64,000 nucleotides of DNA. It comes from Collybia mongolica (Eukaryota > Basidiomycota > Agaricomycetes > Agaricales > Clitocybaceae). The stretch lies in NCBI GenBank assembly GCA_013420905.1, contig JAAXNY010000011.1, positions 1,860,001 to 1,924,000 of the forward strand, written 5' to 3'. Every line of letters starts with the position of its first letter. Positions within the stretch are counted from its first letter, which is position 1. The translations under genes were made by a program, and so were the position numbers. Below, piece by piece: positions 1 to 11,926 of the stretch. The notes under the pieces were generated by a model that saw only the letters and a program-made list of their open reading frames with translations, made no database searches and was not told where the DNA came from.

Positions 1-2
1 CA

Positions 3-275
3 CTTATCAACAAAAATGTATTATGCTCCCGATGCCTTAACTTTGGACACTCGTCAATACATTGCGAGAAGCAATATTGTCCAATATGTTTTCAACCGGC
101 ACCAGGACATCGTTGTGATCAATGTCCCGAAAGACCTACAACTAGAACAGTAGGGCACTACCAAATTTGGCAATGGTTTGGTGAAGAGTATGAAGAAGTA
201 GATGACGGGATTGACGATCCTTTTGACTATCCAGAAGCCATCGCAAACATGACAGGAGAACCTATCAATTACTAA
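3..275 (+). CDS. C-terminal part of a zinc-knuckle (gag-like) protein, 5' end outside window
   Basis: The open frame enters from the left edge and stops at TAA (273-275). It encodes a CCHC zinc knuckle, CSRCLNFGHSSIHC (CX2CX4HX4C), followed at once by a second cysteine cluster, CPIC...GHRCDQC. An acidic tail follows (GEEYEEVDDGIDDPFDY). Paired zinc knuckles like this bind nucleic acid in retrotransposon gag proteins. The stop lies 33 bp before the LTR at 309, separated by a purine-rich stretch (289-307) that looks like a polypurine tract, so this is the last ORF of an LTR retrotransposon. A zinc-knuckle ORF directly before the 3' LTR is unusual for Ty3 elements, where pol normally sits there. 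It could mean a gag-only non-autonomous element or an extra ORF. Confidence 0.65.
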   Translation, partial: LINKNVLCSRCLNFGHSSIHCEKQYCPICFQPAPGHRCDQCPERPTTRTVGHYQIWQWFGEEYEEVDDGIDDPFDYPEAIANMTGEPINY

Positions 276-308
276 AGCTGGGACGCTTTAGAGATAGAGA
301 GGGGGTAA

Positions 309-783
309 TGTTACAAATTCCCCATCATATGACTGACCACTTCTTTTCTTTCTCTTACATATTATTGACTATCAAACACTTATTGACCTTATCTTTCAAC
401 ACCTCCATATGCATTTCTTTTCTCATACTTATTAAGCTTTCTTACTCATCCTCTTTGATAGCTTACTCATCTTTATCTATAACGAATAGCGTAAACAACG
501 CTTATTGGACTACTATGTATATATAGGGATACTTTAGCTTAGTTAGCTCTTTAGCTTGACCTAACTGAATCAACCTTATTCATCTATCTTAACTCCTTGA
601 CGCAAACTCAATCCTATTCACCTTACGAAGGGGGTAGTGCATCTTTGATCAGATAACTCGATAACTTGCCTTTAGCCCTATTGAGGGAGTCAATAGACGT
701 TGGACTTATAGAAGTCAACAGTCTAGAACGAATGAACAATACATTGGATTGATCTAGAGGATAAGGCCTAAACAGCCGTAACA
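309..783 (+). mobile_element. LTR, family F copy 1 (3' LTR of an element extending left)
   Basis: The 475-bp segment begins TGTTAC and ends GTAACA, the perfect short inverted ends typical of LTRs, and is preceded by a purine tract. A TATA-like TATATATAG lies at 518-526. A diverged second copy lies at 11927-12412. Just right of it (784) the LINE reading frame begins in mid-protein, so the element inserted into the LINE; the expected target duplication copy on this side would be CCAAT (784-788). The other side is outside the window. Confidence 0.8.
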
Positions 784-3330
784 CCAATCAGTTCGGAGGA
801 GTCTGTCAGAACTCCACCGAGGATGCTGGCTGCTTTCTCACACACATTGTCTGCTCAGGATGGCGTGCCAAACTCAAGACAAGTGTCGTTGCTTTCGACC
901 TAGCTCAGTTCTTCCCATCCATAAACCACGAGGTCCTCCTAAACATCCTCGAGAGACAGGGATTCGCGCCAGAAGTGGTTGCATTCTTCAGGTCATACCT
1001 CGTTGATCGTCATACTAGATACGCGTGGGACAATGAATTGTCCCCGCTCTTCCCATCCAGCGTGGGTCTGGGACAGGGCTCTGCCATGTCCCCTATCCTC
1101 TCTGCCCTATGCCTCGCACCCCTCCTCAAGGAATTTGAACGGAGGGTCCGCATAGCTTCACTAATTTCCTACATGGATGACGGCACCATTATAGTGCAGT
1201 CAGACATGTTTGAACAGAACCTTGTTAAGCTCAAAGGGGCTTACAAAGTCGTATTCGAGCTCACCCAGGCTATGGGTTTGGTACTTGAACACAGCAAGTC
1301 AGAGGGATTCCACTTCTCTCAAAAACATGGCGATATCAACCCTGACATCGACCTTGGCTATGCCCCATATACTGGGGACACCCCCCTCCGCCCTGGCACC
1401 ATTTGGCGCTACCTCGGGTTCTTCTTTGACCATCCCCTCACATTCAGAGAGCATGTCAAATGATACACAAACAAAGCCCTCACCTCTGTGAAGGCTATGC
1501 TCTCCCTTGGCAACTCGGTGCGCAGGCTTAGGCCCAAGCACAAACGAATGCTATACTGAGCCTGTGTTCTTCCCATTGCTACATATGGGAGCAGGCTTTG
1601 GATGTACAAAGGGGCCCGCATGGCAGGCCCTCTCGATAACCTCTGGAAGATGCAAAGACAAGCTTGCCTTTGGATCACCGGCGCCTTCAAGACATCCCCA
1701 AACGGGGCTGGCGAGACTCTCGCAGGCATACCCCCTATCCACCTCCATGTCAGAAAGCTGGTGGAAAGGAGTCATGTCCGCTCCCGAGCGCTCCAGGCCT
1801 CGCACGCCTTTTGACGCCTCATCGATGGGAACCACAAATTCTCTGTCAAGACCCTCAATGCCCGCAACCCAAGCTGTAGGCTCGGGAAACTCGTATCGCC
1901 CATTGTAGAGGCCTGGTCTAACCTTGGCCTCTCTTCCCTGGATCTGGACCCTGTCCACCCACTCAACCAACCAGGCATGCGCCCCAAGGACCTGTTCCCT
2001 GGTCGCATTGTCTACAATATTGTCACCCCCCCACCTAAGGGCAGTGATCACCGCGAGGAATTCATGAAAGACCGCATCACATTGCTGAAGAGTGCTGTCG
2101 ATGAGGCCTCTCATTCCCCATGTAGCATTTGCATTATCACTGATGCATCCACCCCCCCTCCTCCCATGCAGTCAGTTGCGGTTTACCGCGTCTGGCACGA
2201 TGGAGACTTATATGAGGACTGGTTTGCTACTGGCCTCTCTACGTCTGATGATGCCGAGCTGCGAGCGATTGCGGAAGGCGTCCAACAGGCAGCTGACATT
2301 GGACTAGAGGACATCCACAATGTCCATATCTTCTCCAACTCCATCAACGCCCTCAGGCGTTCCCTCGATGCGTCGCACCACTCAGGTCAAGCATCTGCCC
2401 TCAAAGTGTGTGATGTGCTGCTGCCTTGGCTGCAGCTCCGCGCCATCCACAAGATTCACCTCCACCACATTACAAGTGGTGTGGAGATTGAAGACCACCA
2501 ACTGGCACACATCAGCGCCGTCTCAACTCGTGTTGAGGCAGGTGGAGCGCCGGTTATATCTGCTGACTTCGCACGACGCGAAGCAGTTACACGCATGCTT
2601 GACAGCTGGAAGTCTCTCTTCCAGTCCAAGAAGTACATTGGCTCCAATTTCCTGATGCTCTATGCGAAAAAGGACACCCCGCTCACTCCAACCCATGTAA
2701 ACAATGGGCCGTGGATGTGCAAGACTGGTCACAGCCATGCTCTGACTGCCCGCCTGGTGCGATGCATCACCGGACACACTCCAATTGGGGCGTTCCAATC
2801 GCAATTCTTCAAGGAAGAATCTGTCTCCTGTAGGTGCGGTGCTCCCTTGGAAACCATACAACATGTCCTATTCGACTGTCCACGGCACGGACGGGAAGAC
2901 AAGCCCAGCCGCCAGCTGCGCTATGCGTGGCTGGTTGGATTCCTCTTGGAGAACGAGACCGCATTCACATTCAATGTTCCCTAGTCCTAAACAGGCTAGG
3001 GGCGGTACTCAGTGTTCTAAGTGACAGCTATAGGGTGCTCCCTGCCCGAACATGTGAACCTGGATAATCGGTGGACCTGAAGCCACCACCTGCTGCGGGG
3101 CACCGCAGCAGGGGGCCCGCCCCCTGGCATAGATTGGCCTTTCCGGCCTGTGTATAATGAGCTCTGGCTCCATTCACTAGTCCGACCCCGGTCGGGCAAG
3201 CATCCTAGCCCTGCAGCGCTTTGTCTCCTGCCCCCCTCTCCCCCCTTCCCCAATTACTACTTGTAGTGACCAGCACATGTATTATGTACAGTTGGTATAT
3301 AAAATGTTGACCAAAAAAAAAAAAAAAAAA
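784..3330 (+). mobile_element. LINE (non-LTR retrotransposon) copy 1, 5' part cut by LTR F1, 3' end with poly(A)
   Basis: The RT to RNase H half of a LINE ORF2 is followed by about 330 bp of 3' UTR and an 18-A tail (3313-3330), marking the true 3' terminus. The 5' part lies left of the inserted LTR, outside the window. The copy keeps many CpGs compared with LINE copy 2 (16005-23371), so it is younger or less decayed. Confidence 0.85.
785..2984 (+). pseudogene. LINE ORF2 (reverse transcriptase, RNase H, zinc tail), broken
   Basis: In order the translation shows RT blocks (NQFGG..., FDLAQFFPSINHEVLL at about 895-945, GLGQGSAMSP, then the catalytic SYMDDGT at about 1165-1185), a linker with ...IATYGSRLWMYKG, an RNase H domain (TDAS about 2140, AELRAI about 2257, HQLAH about 2500), and a terminal zinc motif CRCGAPLETIQHVLFDCPRH (about 2831-2890). 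In-frame stops appear, for example a TGA after EHVK (1461-1463; the second copy has Gly) and a stop near 1557, and the frame shifts around 1800-1980. The second RNase H aspartate reads FSNS, against FSDS in copy 2. This copy therefore cannot make full-length enzyme, although its YMDD box is intact. It resembles fungal Tad1/I-group LINEs; the exact clade needs a tree. Confidence 0.85.
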
Positions 3331-3739
3331 CTCAAAACAATGTTAGGACTAAGAAAAACCAACAGTTTTGAGTTAAGCTTCTACATACTACAAACAATAA
3401 ACTATATACTAAAGACCATGAGGATAATGCATGTAGCTGCGGACTACAGACTGTGCATGTACTACTGCAGTGGAACATCATAGAACTTTATAGAACAACT
3501 ATATAGATAAGAGATTAGATAAAAACTGACTCATGACACTGACTTGTGATTGTGCTCACTTCAACTTAGGGTTGCCCTGACAGTAGATCAATCTCACCAC
3601 ATGGAGACCAATCTGTGCACCCTTGCCTACCATAGCAAGATATAGAGCTCAGAGCAACTCAGAGCATGACACTAACTCTGCTATAACTGTGCACAACCAT
3701 CCCTCTCCCACCCCCAACTTGCCTTGTTTCAATATCACA
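3331..3739. other. Non-coding stretch between LINE poly(A) and gag start
   Basis: No credible ORF. It starts with a small inverted repeat (CTCAAAAC at 3331 against GTTTTGAG at about 3366). It lies directly upstream of the decayed gag, so it may be leader or LTR remnant of that retrotransposon. No LTR ends could be fixed. Confidence 0.4.
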
Positions 3740-3878
3740 ATGGACACACCACCCCAGGAAGACCTGCAAATGGAAATTAATGCAATGGTTGAGATGATCT
3801 GACTGTGGTTGGAGCAGCTGAAGATGCTCCAACAACAACTCTCCATGTTTGTAAATGGTGCCAAACAACCTGTAGATA
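3740..3878 (+). pseudogene. Ty3-like gag, N-terminal piece
   Basis: ATG at 3740 starts MDTPPQEDLQMEINAMVEMI, then an in-frame stop, then LWLEQLKMLQQQLS, a coiled-coil-like start typical of basidiomycete Ty3 gag. The frame runs to ...QPVD at the A-element junction and resumes exactly in frame at 7592 (T-L-P-P). The insertion therefore lost and duplicated no bases. Confidence 0.6.
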
Positions 3879-6800
3879 CTTGAGGTAGAGGGCCATTACT
3901 GGCAGATACGAGTCCTTATGTTTTTTTTTGATTAACTTTTCTTTATATTTCTAGAACCAGGTTGTTGCAATAGAACTAGCTATCCAGAATCTATTCAGCT
4001 TTATATTACTTTTTGTTGTTAATAAGTTTGGTTCTGGAACACTTGTCAGGCATTGTCCTAGAACTAGATTGTAGGCTACAGGGAGTAGCTTGACATCATG
4101 GAAGGCCTGATGGATACACAACATGAAGGTGTGATATGACCACACATTTGAGCTTGCCAAATACTTGTTGCACTTCTGTAAGGGGTCATGTTGCCAAGAG
4201 ACTCAGACAGGGAGCAGTATACACAGTATGAACAACCACACAGGGAAGGGATGAGCATAGAGCACTAGAGGCTTGACTATGAGTAGAGAACCCAGCCCAA
4301 GTCTATTGCAAAGGTGCCCTTCCATAGAGAGGAAGGGGCACCTTATATGCAGTACATTATGCCTATGTCTCAAATAACAACAGAATCTGATATTAGTAAC
4401 TCTACTGATGCAACAATCCATCTGTGATATGTCAGTCCAGAGTAAACTACTATCTGTCAAGGGGCTAAAGCAGTGTGTGTCAGAATAATAGATATAACAG
4501 TGAGGCTATACAAGCTGTGCAATAGTGATTCTGATGGCTAGATGTAGACAAACAAGTGATCCCCTTACAACTTCACCCATACCCATGGTGTATGCCAATA
4601 GAATTTGGTGTTTATAGATCCTATACAAATATCCATCAATAAAAGGTAACAATATACATCTAGGCATTTTCCTTAAAAACAAGTCAGCTGGTAAAGTGGG
4701 GACTCAGACTCTCAGAGATGGACTGTGTGAAAAAATTAACAAACTTGAAAATGTAGATCCATATTTGTATATTCCAAATATACAACCAACTCAGTAACTT
4801 TTCTGGAGACTTTACACTGAGCCACATGAGCCACACAGACCACACAGACAAATGCAGGTGTCTGCAGACTGACTCAGACCCTGTTTGGCAGGGAGCCCTG
4901 CTTAATTGACAGTCTGCATCTGAGCCAAGTCAAAGCTAAGTCTATAAATCCATGCTGTTACTTGGATGCTCAGACCCAGCTTGGAACAACTCCCCATGAA
5001 GTCCATGCAGACTGTCTAGATTGCTTACTTAATTATACTTACCATTGCTTATTTAATGCACAAAATGCAATATTTTAGAGAGTCAAATACAAGGCCTCAA
5101 GGTTACATAACATGTGCATAAAGCATGGAGATTAAGCATTTGGCAATATGAGCTTGTCACTCCAAGTTGCTTGTTACTATAAAGTCCCCCTGCTGCCCAC
5201 CCTTTTGTTGTGGCAATGGCTGAGTATTGTTGATGGGTGCCACATCACCCATTAGCCTTGTTGTCAACCACCACCACTACATACCCAGCTGCCCCTCCCA
5301 TCACCTCCCTGCTATACAATTGTGCACAATACTGCCAAATACAATGCCAGGTCTCACTGCCATGGATACCACCACCACCCTCTCTCATACCCACCCATCT
5401 CAGTGAAAATAACAACTGCAAAATCACAACAATAAGAGCTGCAACAAGAACTACAGAGGCACCTGCCACATTACCAGTGACTGCCTGCCCACATCTGCTA
5501 GTGAGCAGCTAGCATGGTGGACATGGGTGATGCAGTGGCGTATTCCATATGGTAGAACTACCACCTGGTGGCTGGGTGTGCACCCCTGGATGTGCTGTCT
5601 AGACCAAGTAGTGTCAATCACCCCTGTGCCCTAACCAGATGTGTGTAAGGTGAGTGCATATGTGCCCTACATCTAGTTGCTCAGATATACCTTGTTCTAT
5701 TGTATATGCACCTATATGCTGCTGTATACCTTGAGACTACCTTGGTATAATTCTATCTACCTTGTGATATGTTCTTATTCCTTTTACAAATATTAGTTTA
5801 CTTCTTACTGATACTTTACTCCTGTACTATTTGCACAACTCTAGTAGGCTGATATAGACTTCTGGTACACTCACAGTATTTTTCCAATGTATCTATCTAT
5901 AGATTGGACTACCCAATTGTGTAATATAAGGAAATAATATCAATGCAAATGCCTATAATAGAACCAAGTTCCCACAGTATTGGAATGTATATCAACTATT
6001 CAATATTGAACAATTTATTTCTAGCCTTGTATCCTGGGTTAATCAAGAACTTATTAGATATGCTAAAAATAGAAATATCATCATCAAAGACAAAGTTCAA
6101 ACAAATGTACATATGCCTGTTAAGTGTTTTTTCTTGTGTTATCACATACTATATTTAACCATACTCATATAGCTAGCTATTGTCAAGATATTGAGCATTA
6201 TAGATTCCAGAAGTGTCCACATTGCCTTGTTTGGCTATGCTTATAGCCAAGTATATATAAATGTGATGTTAAAATAGATATAACAAGAGATTATAATCAA
6301 ATTAGGAAAGGTACAAACAAATATAAATATACATTTCCTGGTGTACCCCCTCCATAGGTCTAGGAGTAGTAGCAATTTCAATTGTCTCTGTTAGCCTTGT
6401 ATTTGCTGAGATATGCATCATCTATATTGTGGGAATTTCATTAATATTGATTGTTTGGCCAGATGTTGGCAAAGTAATATACAGATCATATTCATTTGTA
6501 ATATGTAGTAAAAGGTTGTTGTTGATAATGAGATTTGGAAGGGTACAAACAACTACAAATACATATAAACATACATATAATGTATTCCTTTACAATATGT
6601 AGTAGTAGCATGTCCATCAGCTTTGTATTTGCTGAGATAAGTGTCATCTATATTGTGGGAAATTTCTTTAGTGTTATTGTTTGTTTGGCCAGATGTGTGG
6701 TGAAATGATATGCATACAGTATTCATTTACAATATGTAGCAATAAATTTGTTGTCAATGAGGTTTAGAAAAATAAAAACAAATACAAACACATACAAACA

Positions 6801-7591
6801 CATACATGAGGTACTACTTCACCATATCTAACACTAGCAATTTAAATTACATCCATAAGCCTTGTTGTTGTTGAGATATGCAATGATTTATATTGTGGGA
6901 ACTTTGATGTTATTGTTTGTTTGGCTAGCTGTGTGGCAAAGTCATATACAAACTTGATATTGATTTGTAACATGCTTGTAGTGAGAGAGCTGCTTTTGAT
7001 CATGATGTTTGAAGATGTACAAACAAATACAAATACATAGAAATATACCAATTGGGTAGCCCTTCACCATATCTAGTAGTAGCAATTTAAATTGCATCCA
7101 TAGGCCTTGTCATTGTGGAGATATGCAATATTGTGTATTGTGGGAAAAGTTTGACCCAAAGCGGAACAAGTGTCTTGTAATCGTGCTTACGTTTGTCAAC
7201 TACGCTGTTAGAGCTAACAGCGTAGTTGACAAACGTAAGCATGATTATGCAGTGGGCAGTTATTAATTAATTCTTGAGATATCCCAAGAAAAAGACCAAT
7301 TAACTCGAATTTATATTATTAAATGCAGCCCATGTTAGCAGTTGCCTTTTTTGCTCGAAATCCGCGCGTCGGCTAATTTCGATTCCCACAGTTAGAAAAA
7401 TATTTCCACGACTACAAAGTGTTACTGATGTACTTCAAAATGTTTACTGATCATGTTCTAATGAAATCTCGGAACACTTCAAACTTACTAACCGTGGGAA
7501 AAACAACACTGGATCTTGTTGGGTACACTGAATTTTCCCCGCAAACCCAGGATGATGAACGAGTTACTTATGTAAACATAAGGACTCGTAA
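3879..7591 (-). mobile_element. Family A element copy 1 (non-autonomous, Helitron-like termini), 3.7 kb
   Basis: Read on the minus strand, it starts TTACGAGTCCTTATG (7591 inward) and ends ...CTGCCAGTAATGGCCCTC...CTCAAG (3879). The start motif recurs inverted about 31 nt inside the other end (CGAGTCCTTATG near 3909). It is nearly identical to 54234-57940 in the opposite orientation and to 23372-27031 apart from local indels. The gag frame on both sides joins with no target duplication. No ORF longer than about 90 codons resembles a protein. The interior carries a degenerate tandem array with a period near 240 bp (about 6250-7150) and a 70-bp near-perfect palindrome (7178-7247). Confidence 0.8.
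7178..7247. repeat. Near-perfect 70-bp palindrome in element A
   Basis: Arms of 34 nt around a 2-nt centre (7212-7213) pair with a single mismatch. The inner arms read GCTTACGTTTGTCAAC and GTTGACAAACGTAAGC. The same palindrome recurs in the other A copies at 23716-23783, 50463-50532 and 54578-54647. It lies about 345-415 nt from the TTACGAG terminus. Confidence 0.95.
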
Positions 7592-8580
7592 CCTTGCCAC
7601 CAATATTGATACCCCCACTGCACAATCAGGAACCCATTCAACAACTGTCACTCTGGCCAGTGTTACCAAATGACTTTGATGGCCAATGCAAGAATGGACA
7701 TGCATTTCTGAATATGTGTGAACTGTATATACAGCTTATACGACATCAGTTTGCAAACAAAATTGTACAAATCCAATGGGCCTTCATATTCATGAAGACT
7801 GGCTGCACATTCTTATTTGCCAATTGTGCACTCTGATATGAATAATCAAAAGGCCTCCCCCTATACCACTCTTGGGAGGCATTCCAATCAGACTTTGTGA
7901 AGCACTTCTTTATTCAGAGTGAAGACCAGCATGAAATCATGTGATTGGAGACAAGTGACTACCAACAGGGAACATGATCCATTGATGAGTACAGTGACAA
8001 ATTCTGAAACCTTGTCAATCAAGCAGGCTACACTGAGGGACTCACCCTTGTTGTCAAATATTGCAAGGGCCTTATGGCTGACATCCAGATGCAGGTAGCA
8101 ACAATGATGACAGGCAGACCTGCCAATGATGACATTGAGGCATGGTATGCAGCAGAAAACATGTGCAATGAAAACCACATTACCAATGTGGCTTTCCTGA
8201 GTACAAACCCAAAGCCCACAGGCCCTTGTCAAGCCTTGTCAGCCCCACAACCATTTCTGACAATGTTCAGAACAAATCCAATGTCAACCTATGCACTGGC
8301 CTTCAATGTTAGGCCACTCCCACCAGCACCACCCATTCCACCACCCATCCAAACCACCCCCAGCACCAGTCCCTATGGATGTCAATGCAATGTGATGACA
8401 ATCCAGTAACCTGGCACTCTGCTACTGCTGTGGACAGAGTGGTTACATGAAACCCAACTGCCTATGCCAGTATGACATGTGGTTCATGATGATGGATGAA
8501 GCCAATGACTATGTGAGCTGCAGAGGCAACACTGGTCAGTATGCCAGAAGTTGAAGAGAATGTGCAGGGTTTTGCAATGG
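7592..8580 (+). pseudogene. Ty3-like gag, main piece, decayed
   Basis: The frame resumes after element A with LPPILIPPLHN and continues through FDGQCKNGHAFLNMCELYIQ, the capsid N-terminal signature of basidiomycete Ty3 gag. Next come a region with several stops (about 7830-8010), then GYTEGLTLVVKYCKGL and DDIEAWYAAENMCNENHI, a proline-rich linker, and the nucleocapsid knuckle CYCCGQSGYMKPNC (about 8420-8461). The knuckle histidine is replaced by tyrosine (CAC to TAC). The conserved tail QYDMWFMMMDEANDYV follows. No protease or RT is seen before the next A fragment cuts it at 8802. A non-functional relic. Confidence 0.75.
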
Positions 8581-8801
8581 GCAGCAGGTGACCAGTATGC
8601 CCCCACTGTCCTCTGTAAATAGATTTACTTGCCTACTTGTCAAAATACATCAGTAGACATTGAAAACACTTTAGACAACAAAAAGAACACATCAAAGCAA
8701 ACTGTTTCCACAGACATACCCAACTCCAACAATGCATACTGAAGTGGGAGCAACAACTACCCAAGCAATACATTGTTGGTGCCATACCCAGTGCACAATC
8801 A

Positions 8802-9384
8802 CTTGAGGTAGAGGGCCATTACTGGCAGATACAAGTCCTTATGTTTTTTTTGATTAACTTTTCTTCATATTTCTAGAACCAGGTAGTTGCAATAAATCCA
8901 CAAACTTGAAAATGTAGATCCATATTTGTATATTCCAAATACAAAACCAACTCAGTAGTTTCTCTGGGAACTTTACACTGAGCAACATAAGTCACACAGA
9001 CCACATAGGCAAATGCAGACATCTGCAGACTAAGCTCAGACCCTATTTGGCAGGGAGCCCTGCTTAATTGGCAGTTGGCATCTGAGCCAAGTCAAAGCTA
9101 AGTCCACAAATCCACACTTTTACTTGGACGCTCAGACCCAGCTTGGAACAACCCTTCATGGAGTCCATGCAGACTGTCCAAATTGCTTACTTAATCATAG
9201 TTACCATTACTTATTTAATGCACAAAAATGCAATATTTGGAGAGCCAAATACAAGGCCTCAAGGTTACATGTTATGTTATATGCATAAAGCATGCAGATT
9301 CAATATGAGCTTGTCAGTCCAAGCTGCTTGTTATTATGATGACCCCCTGCTGCCCACCCTTGGCCATTACTGGCAATGGCTGAG
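8802..9384 (-). mobile_element. Family A fragment, 3'-end piece with internal deletion
   Basis: It begins with the same CTTGAGGTAGAGGGCCATTAC terminus as 3879 and the same T-tract. It then jumps (near 8895) to sequence matching about 4745 of copy 1 and runs to about the equivalent of 5220. It truncates the gag relic on its left. Confidence 0.7.
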
Positions 9385-9737
9385 GGGAAGGAGGCCTTTG
9401 TAGGTCATTTCACAAAGTTTAGAGCAGCTCCATGTATGTTACTCCAAAAATCATTATACTTTGTGTATCAATAGAGCTGTCCTGCATAGGCACCACCTGG
9501 CCTTGAGAGCTATGCAGTAATCAACCTGAAAAAATTGGCTTAAACATTGTCTACAGAAGAAACCAAGTAAACTATAGTAATGAGTTAACACAAACATATC
9601 CATCCTATATAAATATATTTTAGGTGCCTCAACTTCAACATTAAAAAAGGAAACAATGATTATTTAGGGTACAAAAGATGTTTATAGATGAAGGAATGTA
9701 TAATATATAGTATATGGGATAAATGCTTATATGCATA
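9385..9737. other. AT-rich flank downstream of Plavaka 1
   Basis: No ORF or recognised repeat. It lies immediately 3' of the minus-strand Plavaka transposase and is probably its 3' UTR and terminal region. Termini were not found. Confidence 0.35.
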
Positions 9738-11926
9738 TCAATCTACATTATGCACCTGAGCCATGAATTGACTTTGGTCAATGATTGCCCACTTGCTACA
9801 GTCTTTAATCCAACCAACTAAACATTGTACTTGATCAAAATTAACAACTTCAGTTGGCCCTAATTCTTTGTAGTAGTTCAATTTAAGGTTATTGGTAGCT
9901 GTATCTATAATTTTAGCCTGCTTGATAATTGCATAAATATATGAATCAGCTTCAATGCCATCTTTGGGAGATGCAGGAACCTGCACAACAAGGAAGCGGA
10001 GAACTTGTCCAAAGAAGCCTTGAAGCTCAAACACTGGGGTTTGATGCCTTTAATGAGCAAATTTATCAACTTCAAGTTGGTACTAAAAGCTCAGATATAT
10101 AAACAATGTGCATGAAAATTTATATTGAAAACCTACCTGCACATATGACATATCACAGCTGTCAGATTTGAGTGACACAATTTCATGTGCTTGTATTGTA
10201 TCACCTCCCTTAAGGTGACACATCTGCCCATATTGGGCAAACTCAGTGTCTTGAGGTACGAGCTTCCAGATGAGTGATGCAGGCTTACTAAAACAAGTGG
10301 CTAGTGTTGCTGTGAGTACTTTCCAAAGGGAAATAGGGAGAGTTATAGATCCTTTGGGTGGAGTAAAAACATGTAATGGGTCTAAAATAATATAATAAGT
10401 AATATAACCTGTGGCTTGTAATGAAGAAACATACATAGGGGAAAGCTGTCTTTATTTTCATTGGGCCTAGGAGGTAAAAGGTCCAACTTTCCATGTAAGT
10501 TATAAAATAGTGTGATTTGTATTAAGTGTGCACAGGAGGTGACATATTTGTTGATATTGGGATAAGGGAACCTTGGACTTTTAATATGGCAGAGAAGGTC
10601 ACCACAATAATGTTCCATTGGGAATCCCCAATATGCCCTGACTGGTCCCATTGCCCTGATAGTTGGTGCAATGTGTAGAAGAGCATGGATAGTGAGGGGT
10701 ATGTAGATGCATGAACTGGATCATGGAAATAGTATAATCTGTAAAATTATTAGATAGTGTTAATACTTTGACTATTACAAATACTTACTCTTCATACTTC
10801 TCAACCCAGGTGTTGAAACCCATGTCAAGTTCATCAACTTGATCTTGAGTGATTTCAAATTGAAGACAAAGGTTCAATAGCCTAACCAATTTAATGAAGT
10901 GTTTATAGTATTGTGGATTTGTAAATTGGCCTTTGAGAAGAGTTGGTGCAATATATAAAGTCCAAATTGAATATGTTTCAGCTATCATCTGTGCCTTTTC
11001 AGATTCAATATTTGGAACTCTTGACCCAAATGCTGCATGAATTGTATCTCCAGCATTTTCTGTGGCCTTACCAATAGCTTCCCATACTATTGGTGCCAAC
11101 ACATAGCTTGTATTATCATGGCAAAGGTCCTTGAATTTTCCAGTCCACAGGTGAACCAAATTTGGGATGAGATTGGACCAGATAAGGTGCATGGAGTTGT
11201 AAGGAAATGAGACTGGGAAAGTTAGGAGCTTAAAGCACTGAATAATAGAACACCTTTGATACCATATTTGGTAGCAAGATGGTCAGATCCTGCATTGCTT
11301 GGGGCATATTGAATTTCCTTGGCTTGTTGCATGAATGTTGCATGATTTTGTAGTGGAAGTTCAGATGCATTGTATTGTTCCTGATGTCCTGGAAAGCCAG
11401 CACATTGCAATGGAATATAATGTGTTGTAATTTGTGAAAAAGGAACACAAATTCCTTTGATTGTACACATCCAACATGGGCAAATTGCATTATGACCTTT
11501 CATGCACATGAGCATCAAAATTGCAGGTATGTCACCAAAGGTGACAATAAGGTGAGCACGGAGGAGGAAGGTTTCTTTGCTGATTCCATTGAAGGCTGAA
11601 ACCCGAATCTTGAGCTGCAGAAGCTCCTGAATTACAGGCCAAAGAAATGAATCTGCATTGTCAGGCTTTTTGGGCCCTGGAATAGTCCCTAGATGAATTA
11701 TGTTGTCCTTGAGAAATTGTTCCTCAGGAGGGAGGTTATAATTAAACATGACTATTGGCCATGCTGTCTTCATGCAGTGCTTAAACGGACCAAAGCCATC
11801 AGTAGATAATCCAAGTGCAATATCACAAGGATCAGAGAAAAGCCACTCTGGCAGCCCTTTGTCACCAATTTTGATGTAAGTCTCCTGAAGTGATAGGTAG
11901 TGTGTGCCATCAAAGATATCTGTTAT
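9738..11926 (-). pseudogene. Plavaka-type (CACTA superfamily) transposase copy 1, 5' truncated
   Basis: Minus-strand pieces at about 11926-11222 (DGTHYLSLQET... SDPCDIALGLSTDGFGPFK... IPGPKKPDNADSF...) and 11192-10785 (MHLIWSNLIPNLVHLWTG... DELDMGFNTWVEKYEE) match Plavaka 2 (27230-28768) almost residue for residue. A GTAAGT...ACAG intron (about 10787 to 10737) and further exons follow: MGPVRAYWGFPMEHYCGDLL, a middle part (10436-10083) and the C-terminal end ...CSKWAIIDQSQFMAQVHNVD (stop near 9738). The DGFGPFK motif carries the first catalytic aspartate. A frameshift near 11220-11195 breaks the core. The N-terminus is missing because the family F LTR starts at 11927. Confidence 0.75.

Noticed and set aside
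3649..4460. Minus- and plus-strand frames of 60-90 codons in element A
   Set aside because: They recur in every A copy but show no domain, and their lengths fit chance in non-coding repeat.
5237..5512. A 91-codon frame conserved between A copies (5237, 56313, 61354)
   Set aside because: Conservation is explained by recent copying of the whole element. The opposite strand is equally open, and copy 61354 carries codon-length gaps without a protein signature. Kept as non-coding.
3879..7591. Family A as a Tc1/mariner or MITE with TA target site
   Set aside because: The inverted motif is offset by about 31 nt at one end, and both testable insertions rejoin without a TA duplication.
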